NCBI GenBank assembly: GCA_026692965.1 | Contig: JAPLNF010000334.1 | Coordinates: 1-37,924, forward strand | Reading direction: 5' to 3' | DNA from: Planctomycetota bacterium | GTDB taxonomy: Bacteria; Planctomycetota; Planctomycetia; Gemmatales; Gemmataceae | Length of the DNA stretch: 37,924 bases | Shown here: piece after piece, positions 9,529 to 19,635 of the stretch | How the letters are laid out: each line of letters starts with the position of its first letter | How positions within the stretch are numbered: position 1 is the first letter of the stretch | Made by a program: the position numbers and the translations under genes | Notes under the pieces: model-generated | The model's input: the letters and a program-made list of their open reading frames with translations, nothing else | Databases searched by the model: none | What the model was told of the DNA's origin: nothing

Positions 9529-11271
9529 ATGCAGGAACTAGATTTAGCTTGGTTTTTAGCATTATTAGGAACCCCCCTAGTTTTTGCATTAATTTGCTAC
9601 TTTTCTTTGTTCCGTTTAAATCAAATCACCCCTTGGATTGCTGCCCTTGGAGGTGCGTTAACCTTAGGAATCTCTTTAGGCATGGCCGTTCAATTCAAAT
9701 ATGACACGGTTGAGCAATTAGGGGTGCTTGATGATGAAACCACCCGAATGCAAACCTCCCTTTTTGAAAGAGGGAAGAATGTAGATTTAGTTCCTGGTTA
9801 CGAAGTCTACAAAAGCTTTGACTGGGTCACCAAAGTTCGTTGGTTACCTAAATTAGGCATAAATTTTGTACTCGGTCTTGATGGCTTAAATCTTGCGATT
9901 ATCGTTTTAGTCGCTTTAATTTATTTTGTCGCATTACTTGCCGCATGGCTAGGTTCAACCATGGAAGGTAATTTTTTTCCATTACTATTCATTTCCGAAT
10001 TTGGATTGCTAGGCACACTACTGGCAATTGATGGCGTGATCGTTTTAATTTTTCTAGCAATAAGTATTTTGTCTTATTACTTCTTGCTACAGAACTGGGG
10101 AGGAGAAAACAAAAATAGCTCGGCTTTTATTTTTGGAACAATCAATACTATTGGACTTTTGATTTTAGCAGGAGTTTTAACTTATTGTTATAAATCGGAT
10201 TTGACCAAGTTTGCAAATAAAGGTGAAATCGAAATCGCACAAAAACAAATCGAAAGAGCACACCCAGATTGGTCTGAAAAACAACGCACCGATTACTTGT
10301 CTTACCACTCTTTCAATATTTTAGCATTCCAGCGCGCTGGACTTGAACAAGTCGTACAATCACGAACCAATTTAAGTAAAACCGCAAAAACCAAACATAC
10401 ATTTTCGCTACTTGCTGTTCTGGGAGCAGCATTACTATTAGGATTCTCTTCTCCATTAATGGCTTTGATTTTTAAAACATACCAAGACGCTCGACTCCCG
10501 GTAGCCATGCTTTTAGCAGGAGCATTTCCATTACTTGGCATATACATTTTCACCCGATTTGGCATTCAAATATTCCCTGCAGGTATAGTTTCATCAGCGC
10601 ATTGGCTAACATGGGTAATGGTGGGGATAACAGTGGCAATAAGTTTCATGTTCTTATTTACAAATTCTCCCGAACGCTTTATCGCCTTTCTTTCTTGCTG
10701 GTTACAATTCATTTGTTATTTGGGCGTAGTGAATTCATTTGCAGGAACTCCAAACATTTGGAAAGCAAAAACATTTGCTGGTTCGCTGATATGGCTCCTA
10801 GGCGGATACTTGTGCATAACAGGATTGGTTTATTTGTGGAAACAATTAAAAGACCAAATTCTTGTTGATATAATTGATTTCAAAATTGGAACACTAAAAA
10901 AAGCCCCTATTATTGGTTGTTCATTTGCAATTTTATTGGTTGCAGCTCTTGGGTGCCCAGGATTTATCAACTCCCTCGGATTATTTTTATTAGCAGGTTC
11001 TGTGCTGCAATTTGGGTTTATTCCTGCATTAATTACAGGTATTAGCTTTATTCTAGTGATCATTGGATGCTATCGAATTTTAAATATTATTCTTGGCGAG
11101 AGCCCTAGCACTCCACCCCTTAGTGATATTAAACTTCCACAAATTATTTTAACCTTTGCCATAATCATACCCATTCTTATCCTGGGTATATTCCCAAACT
11201 TAATGCTTTCTTGGTACATGCCCAGCACTTCGGCGATATCAGAATTGATTCAAATCACATTGGTAAAATAA
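9529..11271 (+). CDS. NADH-quinone oxidoreductase subunit M (NuoM)-like membrane protein, divergent
   Basis: Multi-TM; NFVLGLDGLNLAIIVLVALIYFVALLAAW, FLLQNWGGENKNSSAFIFG, ARLPVAMLLAGAFPLLGIYIFTRFG, AALGCPGFINSLGLFLLAGS correspond in order to NuoM segments. Confidence 0.7.
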   Translation: MQELDLAWFLALLGTPLVFALICYFSLFRLNQITPWIAALGGALTLGISLGMAVQFKYDTVEQLGVLDDETTRMQTSLFERGKNVDLVPGYEVYKSFDWVTKVRWLPKLGINFVLGLDGLNLAIIVLVALIYFVALLAAWLGSTMEGNFFPLLFISEFGLLGTLLAIDGVIVLIFLAISILSYYFLLQNWGGENKNSSAFIFGTINTIGLLILAGVLTYCYKSDLTKFANKGEIEIAQKQIERAHPDWSEKQRTDYLSYHSFNILAFQRAGLEQVVQSRTNLSKTAKTKHTFSLLAVLGAALLLGFSSPLMALIFKTYQDARLPVAMLLAGAFPLLGIYIFTRFGIQIFPAGIVSSAHWLTWVMVGITVAISFMFLFTNSPERFIAFLSCWLQFICYLGVVNSFAGTPNIWKAKTFAGSLIWLLGGYLCITGLVYLWKQLKDQILVDIIDFKIGTLKKAPIIGCSFAILLVAALGCPGFINSLGLFLLAGSVLQFGFIPALITGISFILVIIGCYRILNIILGESPSTPPLSDIKLPQIILTFAIIIPILILGIFPNLMLSWYMPSTSAISELIQITLVK

Positions 11272-11287
11272 ACTACAAGAGTTTTTC

Positions 11288-12067
11288 ATGCCCCTATTTG
11301 ACACCCACGCCCACCTTGATGATGAAAAATACTCTACGGACCTAGCTAGTATTATCGAGGGATTCACCAAAGAAACAAAGAATAGGGTTTTGTGCGTAGC
11401 TACCGGAATAGATTCAAGCATACGTTGCTTAGAAATTGCAACTAACTATTCAGGGGTGTATTTCAGTGCAGGGATTCACCCTAACTCCATTACGCAAAAC
11501 CCAGAGAATAGCCTTGAGTTATTGGATTTATTTATAAAAGAAAAAAAACCGATTGCTCTTGGGGAAATCGGTTTAGATCGATTCAGGGATTACTGCCCAT
11601 TCGATTTACAAATCCGTTTCTTCATATCGCAAGTTCAACTTGCCAGAAAATACGACTTACCAATCTTGATTCATTGCAGAGATGCTTGGAATGACATGCT
11701 GCCTATTTTAGAAAATGATTTGCTGAACAATGGCCCTATTAAAGGGATTCTCCATTCGTTTACGGGTACGTATGAAAATGCAGAAAGATGCCTAAATTTA
11801 GGATTGTTTTTATCATTTGCAGGAATGATTACGTACAAGAAAAATGACTTACTTAGGGATGTTGCAGCCAAATGCCCAATCGATCGAATTTTGGTTGAAA
11901 CCGATGCGCCTTATCTTGCCCCTGAACCTTTTCGAGGCAAAAGAAACGAGCCCTCTTATGTAAACTACACCATTAAAACCCTAGCAAGCACATTAGGCAT
12001 TTCTATGACGGAGCTAGAAAACCAATTATGGATTAATTCCAATAAAGTTTTAAATCTTCCCAACTAA
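11288..12067 (+). CDS. tatD: TatD family metal-dependent hydrolase (DNase)
   Basis: FDTHAHLDD, AGIHPN, ALGEIGLD, LPILIHCRDA, GILHSFTGT, RILVETDAPYLAPEPFRGKRNEP. Confidence 0.95.
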   Translation: MPLFDTHAHLDDEKYSTDLASIIEGFTKETKNRVLCVATGIDSSIRCLEIATNYSGVYFSAGIHPNSITQNPENSLELLDLFIKEKKPIALGEIGLDRFRDYCPFDLQIRFFISQVQLARKYDLPILIHCRDAWNDMLPILENDLLNNGPIKGILHSFTGTYENAERCLNLGLFLSFAGMITYKKNDLLRDVAAKCPIDRILVETDAPYLAPEPFRGKRNEPSYVNYTIKTLASTLGISMTELENQLWINSNKVLNLPN

Positions 12068-12068
12068 A

Positions 12069-12617
12069 TTACTGCGGGGTAACCCCAAAATCCCGGATAG
12101 TGAAAAGCGGGATGAAAGGGCAACGAGGTTCGATCAATTCTCTAGCGCCTTGCAGTCGGTCAACAATACAAACCACTGCGACCACTTTACATCCAATTTT
12201 TTCAACCTCTTCAACAGCTTCCATTGCGGAACCGCCAGTGGTAAGAACATCATCCAAAATAATTACTTTTGAACCTGGGGCTAACACCCCTTCAATCCTT
12301 TGCTTACTTCCATGTTCTTTGGCTTTTTTTCGTACAAAAAAACCTTCAAGGGATACTCCATGCTGCTGACTTTTCACCAGCGTAGCTGCGGTTATAGGGA
12401 TTGCTCCCACTTCTAAACCACCAATAGCATCCGGCTTTAATGGTGCAATAATCTCCCAAAAAAGCTCACCAAGGAGGTCAATAACTAAAGAATTGAATAG
12501 AGCTTTTTTGCTGTCGATGTAATAAGTACTTGTTTTACCTGAAGCTAAAACAAAATGCCCTGTCTGAAAGGCGCGAGACTTAAAGGCTTCTAGAAGCTTT
12601 TGTCGTTTAGAATCCAT
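12069..12617 (-). CDS. pyrE: Orotate phosphoribosyltransferase
   Basis: FVLASGKTSTYYIDSKKALF, GGLEVGAIPI, VIILDDVLTTGGSAMEAVE. Confidence 0.95.
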   Translation of the reverse strand: MDSKRQKLLEAFKSRAFQTGHFVLASGKTSTYYIDSKKALFNSLVIDLLGELFWEIIAPLKPDAIGGLEVGAIPITAATLVKSQQHGVSLEGFFVRKKAKEHGSKQRIEGVLAPGSKVIILDDVLTTGGSAMEAVEEVEKIGCKVVAVVCIVDRLQGARELIEPRCPFIPLFTIRDFGVTPQ

Positions 12618-12641
12618 TGAAAGAAATCCCGTAAAGGCGGA

Positions 12642-13487
12642 TCATTTTTGAAAAACGGCAAGATCCAAGCCGGGATTAAGCTTAAGATCTTTATATCCAT
12701 AAGCCTCTTCAAGAGGAGCACTTTCTCCATCTTTTGGCCAAGAATAATTTTCTATACGAATCGGAAGTTTATTTTCTTTATCAAAGAAGACAATGTTTTT
12801 ATAAAAAAGAAAGTACCCATCAGTATTAACAGGGTGTGTCAATTCTAATCGTGTGCAAGGACGATCATAGCAAACCACGTCACTAACTAAGACTTCAGTT
12901 GCTTTTCTTCTGCCTTCTTCAATCCAACCATGTTCCAAAGTCTTTATAAGCATTTCCATGCCTGCTTCAGAAACATTATGCCTGTTATTTGCAGCCGATT
13001 TAGGGTCATTAATGTCTAAGGTAATAAAGCCCACTGCGCCTAAAAATCCTGCGCCTTTGACGCGCATTTTTGAAGGATCTTTAGTTGTAGTATACATAGC
13101 TTCTTGCCCCTTGCTCGATCTGGGTTCAGACCATTTCATGTGCAAAAAGAAAGGTTTTCCCGCAGTTGCCTGCAGTTGAATCGAGGCCTCTGGTTGTAAT
13201 TTGCCTTTGATTCGTTCAAGCTGAAAAAGTGTAGCGTTATAATCTTTAACATTTTCAAACGATTTCACTGCTGCAAGAATAAATTCAAGGGGTTTATCCA
13301 TAGAATCGTTTGATTTTGACGGATGCTTTTTAATCTCTTGTATTATTTCTTCTTCTATTTGCTTTAAGCTATTGTCTGGCTTTGCTTGTGTAACATTCCC
13401 CGTAGCGATGATGAATACGCCAAGGATTCCACCAAAAAAGATATATGCCAACCTAGGAAAGCGGCCTTGGGTAATTGTTTGCATCAT
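12642..13487 (-). CDS. DUF1571 family exported protein (LolA-like)
   Basis: Signal peptide; VKDYNATLFQLERIKGKL..LHMKWSEP..GQEAMYT.. pattern of DUF1571. Confidence 0.75.
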   Translation of the reverse strand: MMQTITQGRFPRLAYIFFGGILGVFIIATGNVTQAKPDNSLKQIEEEIIQEIKKHPSKSNDSMDKPLEFILAAVKSFENVKDYNATLFQLERIKGKLQPEASIQLQATAGKPFFLHMKWSEPRSSKGQEAMYTTTKDPSKMRVKGAGFLGAVGFITLDINDPKSAANNRHNVSEAGMEMLIKTLEHGWIEEGRRKATEVLVSDVVCYDRPCTRLELTHPVNTDGYFLFYKNIVFFDKENKLPIRIENYSWPKDGESAPLEEAYGYKDLKLNPGLDLAVFQK

Positions 13488-13688
13488 AATACCAAGAGAA
13501 TTTATAATTATTAGTCCTTATAAATAAATAACACAAGAAATTGAACTTGTTCGATGATGATCAATAGAATGATTAAATTTAATGCTTATTCCAGCGTTAG
13601 AAATAAAACAAACTACGGAATCAACAAAGACACTGAAGTTATATGCCATGTGGGCTCAAAAGTTCAATAGTGTTTAGGATGCAAATGT

Positions 13689-14339
13689 ATGAATAACATT
13701 GAAAATATTGTGGTTTTTAAAGTTACATCAGAGTTTTTTGAAGAAAATGGATATATCGTTCATCTTGAAGGAAAACTTAAGGCGATCATATTTGACCCGG
13801 GTTCGGATGTCGATCAGTTTTTAGAATACCTTTCAGTCAAAAATATAAAGGTGGAAGCTATTTGCCTAACGCATGCCCATCCCGATCATATTGCTGGTGT
13901 TTCAGGCATAAAAGCGGCCTTTCCCGATGCAAAAATCGCAATCGGTATAAATGAAGCCGCTGCCCTTACAAACCCAAATTTAAATTTAAGTTCGTTGCTG
14001 GGTTTTGAAATGGTATCGCCCCCTGCAGATATCACTCTCAAAGATGGCGAAGATACAGAGTTTGCAGGTATCGCCTTCAATATTCAAGAAATACCTGGTC
14101 ATTCCCCAGGGCATATTGCCTATATTGCCAAAGATTCAAGATTCCATGTATTCGGTGGTGATATTTTATTTGAAGACAGCATTGGCCGTTGCGATTTTCC
14201 GGGAGGGGACTTCAAAAAACTAGTTAGTGGGATCAAGCAAAAACTACTATGTTTGCCTTCAGACTCTAAGGTTTACCCCGGCCACGGTTCAACTACAACA
14301 ATAGGTGAGGAAGCAAAAAACAACCCATTTCTCAATTAA
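13689..14339 (+). CDS. MBL-fold metallohydrolase (glyoxalase II-like)
   Basis: THAHPDHIAG, PGHSPGHIAY, GGDILFEDSIGRCDFPGG, VYPGHGSTTTIGEE. Confidence 0.92.
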   Translation: MNNIENIVVFKVTSEFFEENGYIVHLEGKLKAIIFDPGSDVDQFLEYLSVKNIKVEAICLTHAHPDHIAGVSGIKAAFPDAKIAIGINEAAALTNPNLNLSSLLGFEMVSPPADITLKDGEDTEFAGIAFNIQEIPGHSPGHIAYIAKDSRFHVFGGDILFEDSIGRCDFPGGDFKKLVSGIKQKLLCLPSDSKVYPGHGSTTTIGEEAKNNPFLN

Positions 14340-15034
14340 CGAATCAATTCAGACAAATTGATTTTTTGCACAGCATCCCATGCTTCAACCGTACCCACTG
14401 GATACCAGAAACCTGCTGGTATTACATCCACCCGTTGTTGTGTTGCCAAGGTTGATAGGTAATCGGTTATCTCGTACTCTCCCCTGCTAGAAATTCCAAG
14501 TTCCTGTGAAAATACCGATTGAGGAAAATGATAGGCCCCAGTGTTTGCCATAGCTGGACCTTGAATTTTCGGTTTCTCAGTCATCTTTTCCAAACTTCCA
14601 TCAGGATTGTAAGATGCAACGCCAAAATTCCATGGATCAACAACCTCTTTCACAATGACTCCGGCAGGAACTTCAACAAGATTTTTTAAATCCTGAGCAC
14701 CATAAAGATCATCACCATTTAAAACAATAAAGCTTGAGGTTTTTACAAACGCCCTGCAACTTCGCAACGCATCCCCAGTTCCTTTAGGAGGATCTTGGCG
14801 AACGATTTGAAAATCCTTGAACCATTTTTGCTGATGCATAAACTTTTCAATTTGTTCGCCCAGATAATGCACCACCACAACAACCCTTGTGATCTCTTTA
14901 GGCAAAGAACCTAAAGTCCAATCTAAAATTGGTCTACCTTGGATTGGTAGTAATGGCTTTGGCGTGGTAAGCGTATGAGGGCGCAATCTGGTTCCAAAAC
15001 CTGCGGCCAATAAAATTGCATCCATGCGTATCAC
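14336..15034 (-). CDS. Sugar-phosphate nucleotidyltransferase (NTP_transferase)
   Basis: AILLAAGFGTRLRPHTLTTPKPLLPIQGRPILDWTL; VLNGDDLYG; start may be the internal ATG (MDAILLAAG). Confidence 0.88.
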   Translation of the reverse strand: MIRMDAILLAAGFGTRLRPHTLTTPKPLLPIQGRPILDWTLGSLPKEITRVVVVVHYLGEQIEKFMHQQKWFKDFQIVRQDPPKGTGDALRSCRAFVKTSSFIVLNGDDLYGAQDLKNLVEVPAGVIVKEVVDPWNFGVASYNPDGSLEKMTEKPKIQGPAMANTGAYHFPQSVFSQELGISSRGEYEITDYLSTLATQQRVDVIPAGFWYPVGTVEAWDAVQKINLSELIR

Positions 15035-15041
15035 CTTTAAT

Positions 15042-17312
15042 CTAAGTGTTCTTTTTTATTCTTCTTGATTTGATAATCACAGGAGGTTTCTCGTTTTTTT
15101 GTTCATTTGCAATTTCAGACTGCAACTCAACTGAAATTTTCTGGGCATTACTTGTTGCCAACTCAAGATATTTTTCCTGACTACGGATTCTTGGAGTATT
15201 ACCTTTGGGCGCAATCTTTTTGTAAGACCCATCAGGCTGTAATTCCCGAGCCTTAGTATTATCATTAAGAGAAATATTTAAAATCTCAGACATGATTCGA
15301 GATTTCAAATCAAGCGGCTCTATTGGAAAAACGACTTCCACTCTTCTGCTAAGATTTCTGTCCATCCAGTCCGCAGAACCAATGTAAACCTGAGGATTCC
15401 CGCCATTTTCGAAATAATAAATTCGACTGTGTTCGAGAAACCGATCCACAATAGAAATAACACGGATATTTTCACTAACCCCAGGCAACCCAGGCCTAAG
15501 ATTACAGATTCCTCTGCAAATTATATCTATTTTTACGCCTGCATTGCTAGCCCTGTACAGTGCCTTTACTATCGCAGGTTCCAACAATCCATTAATCTTA
15601 GCTATAATTTTCGCAGGTTTACCTTGTTGAGCAGAGGATGCTTCCAATGCGATTTTTTCCAGCATGAAATCTTGAAGCCTACTGGGTGCAACAATCAATT
15701 TCTTCCACTTTGGCAACTCACAATAACCAGTGAGATAATTAAATAGAGCCGAAACATCTTCACAAAAATCGTTGTTGCAAGTGAAATAGCCCAAATCGGT
15801 GTACATTCTAGCTGTTTGAGGGTTATAGTTCCCGGTAGAAAGATGAACATACCTTCTTAGTCCATCATCTTCTCTTCTAACCACCAAGGCCGCTTTGCAA
15901 TGCGTTTTTAATCCAACAAAACCAAAAACAACATGAACACCAGATTTTTCAAGTTCTCTGGCCCACAATATATTTCGCTCTTCATCCAGCCTCGCCTTAA
16001 TCTCGATCACGGCGGTAACCGCTTTGCCATTGTCTGCGGCCCTTTGAAGAGAGCGCACGATTGGAGAATCGCTGCTGGTTCTGTATAGAGTGAGTTTAAT
16101 CGCAAGTACTTTGTCATCGTTTGCAGCGGCTTCAATGAAATCCATGGTGTGGCCAAAAGTCTCATATGGATGATGAGCGAGAATATCTTTGGCACGAATC
16201 GCAGACCAAGGGTTACTGAATTTCACAAAATCAGGCGAAAGTTGCGATACAAATTGAGAATCATGAAGGTGCGGGAAACCAGGCAAGCCATGCACTTGAA
16301 ATAACCCGGTCAAATCTAAAAATCCTTTGGTTCGATAAACATCCATCCCATCCAATGCCAACGCTTTAACAAGAAAATTCTCGACATCAATGGTTGCAGA
16401 TGACTCTATTTGTAAGCGGACGGCCATACCCCTTCTTCGCTTACGAATCTCTTCCTCGATGGTTTTTAGCAAATCTTCAACATCATCATCTTCGATTTCA
16501 AAATCACTATTGCGCGTAACTCTAAATGCAGTTGCGTGGTCAATAATCATCCCTGGAAACAAATCAGGAAGATGAGTGCGAATAATAGTCTCGAGAGTTG
16601 TAAAAACATGCTTGCAGCTTGGCCGTCCCTGAATAGGTAAAGGAACATACCTTTGCAATACTGCGGGCACTTGAACAACAGCCATAAGGGTTTCACCACC
16701 TCGTGGCCTTTGTAATTGCACAACCAGATTAAGCGATTTATTGAGTAGGTGCGGAAAAGGATGAACAGGATCAATAGCCAAAGGGGTCAAAACTGGAAAA
16801 ATCTCTCGGTTGAAGATTTCTGCAATATGAGCTTTATCTGTTTCATTAAAATCCGCCTGTTTAATGAAAATAATCCCCTCTTTTTCAAGAGCAGGATAAA
16901 TATCATTGTGCAGACAATCGTAAGCTTCGGTTGTCATCTGGCTAACATTAGCACAAATTTTTTCTAACTGGATTTTAACTGGAGTCTTATCTGCACCAGA
17001 GCCCATTGCAACACCGGCCTGAAACTTTTGTTGCAATCCCCCTACCCTTACCATGAAAAACTCATCTAAATTTGATTCGAAAATAGCAAGAAACTTTAAT
17101 CTTTCCAACAAAGGAACCGAGGAATCTTTCCCTTCTTCAAGCACCCTTCGATTAAATTCAAGCCAACTTAATTCTCGGTTCAAATACAATTTTGGATCAT
17201 CAAACTCAGATCCAGTTTTACTATCGGTAGCAATGATGTTCATTTTGGCACTCTGATAAAAATCCATGTTCATATTTCGTTCTGCTGCGCCAATACTGGA
17301 CAAACAGAACAA
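15042..17312 (-). CDS. ppk1: Polyphosphate kinase 1
   Basis: LNRELSWLEFNRRVLEEG, FESNLDEFFMVRVGGL, HHPYETF, HLSTGNYNPQTARMYTDLGYFT, YIGSADWMDRNLSRRVEVVFPI. Confidence 0.96.
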   Translation of the reverse strand: MFCLSSIGAAERNMNMDFYQSAKMNIIATDSKTGSEFDDPKLYLNRELSWLEFNRRVLEEGKDSSVPLLERLKFLAIFESNLDEFFMVRVGGLQQKFQAGVAMGSGADKTPVKIQLEKICANVSQMTTEAYDCLHNDIYPALEKEGIIFIKQADFNETDKAHIAEIFNREIFPVLTPLAIDPVHPFPHLLNKSLNLVVQLQRPRGGETLMAVVQVPAVLQRYVPLPIQGRPSCKHVFTTLETIIRTHLPDLFPGMIIDHATAFRVTRNSDFEIEDDDVEDLLKTIEEEIRKRRRGMAVRLQIESSATIDVENFLVKALALDGMDVYRTKGFLDLTGLFQVHGLPGFPHLHDSQFVSQLSPDFVKFSNPWSAIRAKDILAHHPYETFGHTMDFIEAAANDDKVLAIKLTLYRTSSDSPIVRSLQRAADNGKAVTAVIEIKARLDEERNILWARELEKSGVHVVFGFVGLKTHCKAALVVRREDDGLRRYVHLSTGNYNPQTARMYTDLGYFTCNNDFCEDVSALFNYLTGYCELPKWKKLIVAPSRLQDFMLEKIALEASSAQQGKPAKIIAKINGLLEPAIVKALYRASNAGVKIDIICRGICNLRPGLPGVSENIRVISIVDRFLEHSRIYYFENGGNPQVYIGSADWMDRNLSRRVEVVFPIEPLDLKSRIMSEILNISLNDNTKARELQPDGSYKKIAPKGNTPRIRSQEKYLELATSNAQKISVELQSEIANEQKNEKPPVIIKSRRIKKNT

Positions 17313-17345
17313 AACATTTGCATCAAGATACCTTAAATTAAAAAC

Positions 17346-19427
17346 TTACTTGCTTGCAGATTTCAACATGTCGCTAAAAAACTCAATAAGGTCGCCCTTG
17401 TTCTTTGCCTTGGCAAATTTTAACCCGGCCTCGCAAACTTTCTTAGCCTCCGATTTTTGATTCAACTTGATCATAGTTTCTGCTGCAGCAACCAATAATT
17501 TGTCATTGTCCAGATGCTTAGCAAGAATCTCATCTACAACCTTGATAACCTGAAAAATATCATTCACTTTTGCAAAATTTTTCATTTTTGCAATTTGCAG
17601 TTCTGCAGTTTGCTCTGGAAGATTCTCTGACTTCAACTTTGCAATCGCTGTATTTAATAAATCGACCATCGCAGGCTTGTTGCCGTTGTCGATTTCCTTT
17701 TCAGCAAGATATTTAATAATTGAAACAAACAGGCCATGCCCAGGCAACAATCCTTTGCCAGGCATCAGCTTTGCAAATTTATAAGCAAGTTCCTGAGCAT
17801 CCAATGCAATCGCTGCTCGGTATGCTTCTTCCAATTGTTCAAGATTCATATCCTCAGAATCAACACTAGCAAGTTCAGCAGCATTCATATTTTTTACTGG
17901 CTTGGATGCCAAATCTGCAAGTTGCGCTAAGTTTTCGCCCAACGAAAGTTTATGCCTTAGGCGGTTAAAGTCGTACAAGCTGGAATCTTGGGTTTCGAGA
18001 ATTTCTTCGTAAAAGTCGATAATACCCGCAAGCTTTTTAGCTAATACGGGGTGAACACTTGCGTCAACGGGCGTATTGCCCAGCAATGATTTACGGGGCT
18101 GATTAATCCACGATTCTTCAAAATATTTTTCCATCTGACCAGAAGCCATTTTCTTAGCCTGCTCTTGATCTTTAGCTGCTAAAGGAACAATGGCTGCAGG
18201 AAGCAAAACGCTACCAAAATCTGCTGTATTCGTAGTAGAAACGATCTGATTAATTGGGATTTGAAGCTTAGTAATAAACTCGTGCTTTAAGTTCTCGATT
18301 TTTTTCGGGTCATAGCCCCATGCAACCATGGTTTGCGGATAAATGGCAAGGTAGCCAATCACCTTTGAAAATTCCTTTGTGGGAACCCCTGTGGTTATCA
18401 ATCCTGAAGCGCTTTCTTCCAACAAGAAAAAAGTAATAGTGCCATTTTCTTTATCTTGATGAAGGGGAAGAATTCTGCGGGTATTTTGCAATTCAGATAG
18501 CCATTTGGAAACCGGTTCAGGGTTCGATAAAGGTATCCCGATATGATAATTTACATAGTCACTTTCTTCATCCATGCCGATTGCAAACTTTAGGACTTCC
18601 TGCAAGACCCCCGCCTTGCGATACAAAGTATCATTCTTTTCCTTCTTGATGAACTCGTCTAAAGCTTGGGAACTTTCCTTGTTCATGCCCAGCCAGGCAA
18701 ATGCAACAGCAAGGTTAAACTTTGCACCATTATCCGCAGGGTTTTCCTCAATCTTCTTTTTGAAAATATCGGGAAGACTTCCAAGACGAATATCTTCCGA
18801 CTCAACGAAAGAGGAGTTATCAACAGATTTTTCAGTTGGAATAAAAGCAATATCATTACGAATTATTTTAGGTAGGCGTGACTGCGGCCCGCTTAAATTA
18901 ACGAGCATTTCTTTAAGCTGGGTGTTTGCTGGAGCATGCCTTGCTGCTATTTGCAAAGCAACTTTAGCAGCCAATGGTTTATTTCGATTCATCTCACAAC
19001 GAAAAATAAGGTTATAAACCCGCGCAAGATCTTCCTTGGAATCAATGTGATAATAAATAGCAGCCTTGCGTAAAAGAATCAACGCGCCGTCCCATTCACC
19101 CTCATCAATTCGAAGCCCAGCTCGAAGGTAATAGCCGAAAGGGTAATTAGAATTTAATTTAAAGGCTTTTTCGAGTTCTGCCTCAGCTTGAGTGGGTTGC
19201 CCGCTCAGCAATAGCAACTCAGCAAGCCTACCAAAAACTTCTGGGTTATCAGAATTAGTGGTTTGCAGGGTCTTCATTTGGGCGACAGCGCTTTCCACCT
19301 GCCCTTTCGAAAAGGATTCATATGCCTTTTCAATAGGTCCCCAAACCGAGGAACAGCACCATTTGAATTTTTTGCCACTGCCACAAGGACATGCTGAATA
19401 TAGGTCCACTGCCATGAAAATCCCCAT
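17346..19427 (-). CDS. TPR-repeat protein with N-terminal SEC-C zinc motif
   Basis: YSACPCGSGKKFKWCCSS followed by TPR-like helices (EVFGRLAELLLLSGQPTQAEAELEKAFKLNSNYPFGYYLRAGL). Confidence 0.8.
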   Translation of the reverse strand: MGIFMAVDLYSACPCGSGKKFKWCCSSVWGPIEKAYESFSKGQVESAVAQMKTLQTTNSDNPEVFGRLAELLLLSGQPTQAEAELEKAFKLNSNYPFGYYLRAGLRIDEGEWDGALILLRKAAIYYHIDSKEDLARVYNLIFRCEMNRNKPLAAKVALQIAARHAPANTQLKEMLVNLSGPQSRLPKIIRNDIAFIPTEKSVDNSSFVESEDIRLGSLPDIFKKKIEENPADNGAKFNLAVAFAWLGMNKESSQALDEFIKKEKNDTLYRKAGVLQEVLKFAIGMDEESDYVNYHIGIPLSNPEPVSKWLSELQNTRRILPLHQDKENGTITFFLLEESASGLITTGVPTKEFSKVIGYLAIYPQTMVAWGYDPKKIENLKHEFITKLQIPINQIVSTTNTADFGSVLLPAAIVPLAAKDQEQAKKMASGQMEKYFEESWINQPRKSLLGNTPVDASVHPVLAKKLAGIIDFYEEILETQDSSLYDFNRLRHKLSLGENLAQLADLASKPVKNMNAAELASVDSEDMNLEQLEEAYRAAIALDAQELAYKFAKLMPGKGLLPGHGLFVSIIKYLAEKEIDNGNKPAMVDLLNTAIAKLKSENLPEQTAELQIAKMKNFAKVNDIFQVIKVVDEILAKHLDNDKLLVAAAETMIKLNQKSEAKKVCEAGLKFAKAKNKGDLIEFFSDMLKSASK

Positions 19428-19594
19428 TGATCAGAGTAAAACCGATAGTATTTTTATATGTTAGAAGAAGTTGGGGTCTAAACATAGTATTTAATGCAGA
19501 AGATGCTGGAAATACTAGGTAAATGATTTTGCGGGTCGTTTCAAAAATAAGGGCAATTTTTGACGACTATCCCATTAATGTTTGAGAACGCCAA

Positions 19595-19622
19595 TTGACA
19601 CTAAGGCCTTGGTGTCTAAAAT
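19595..19622 (+). promoter_or_regulatory. Sigma70-like promoter of the tRNA-Ile/tRNA-Ala unit (TTGACA-N16-TAAAAT)
   Basis: Exact -35 consensus and 5/6 -10 match, 13 nt before the tRNA 5' end. Confidence 0.65.
19597..19616. repeat. 20-bp palindrome GACACTAAGG/CCTTGGTGTC overlapping the -35/-10 spacer
   Basis: 9 of 10 Watson-Crick pairs plus one T-G. Confidence 0.75.
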
Positions 19623-19635
19623 GTTAAAAATGCGA

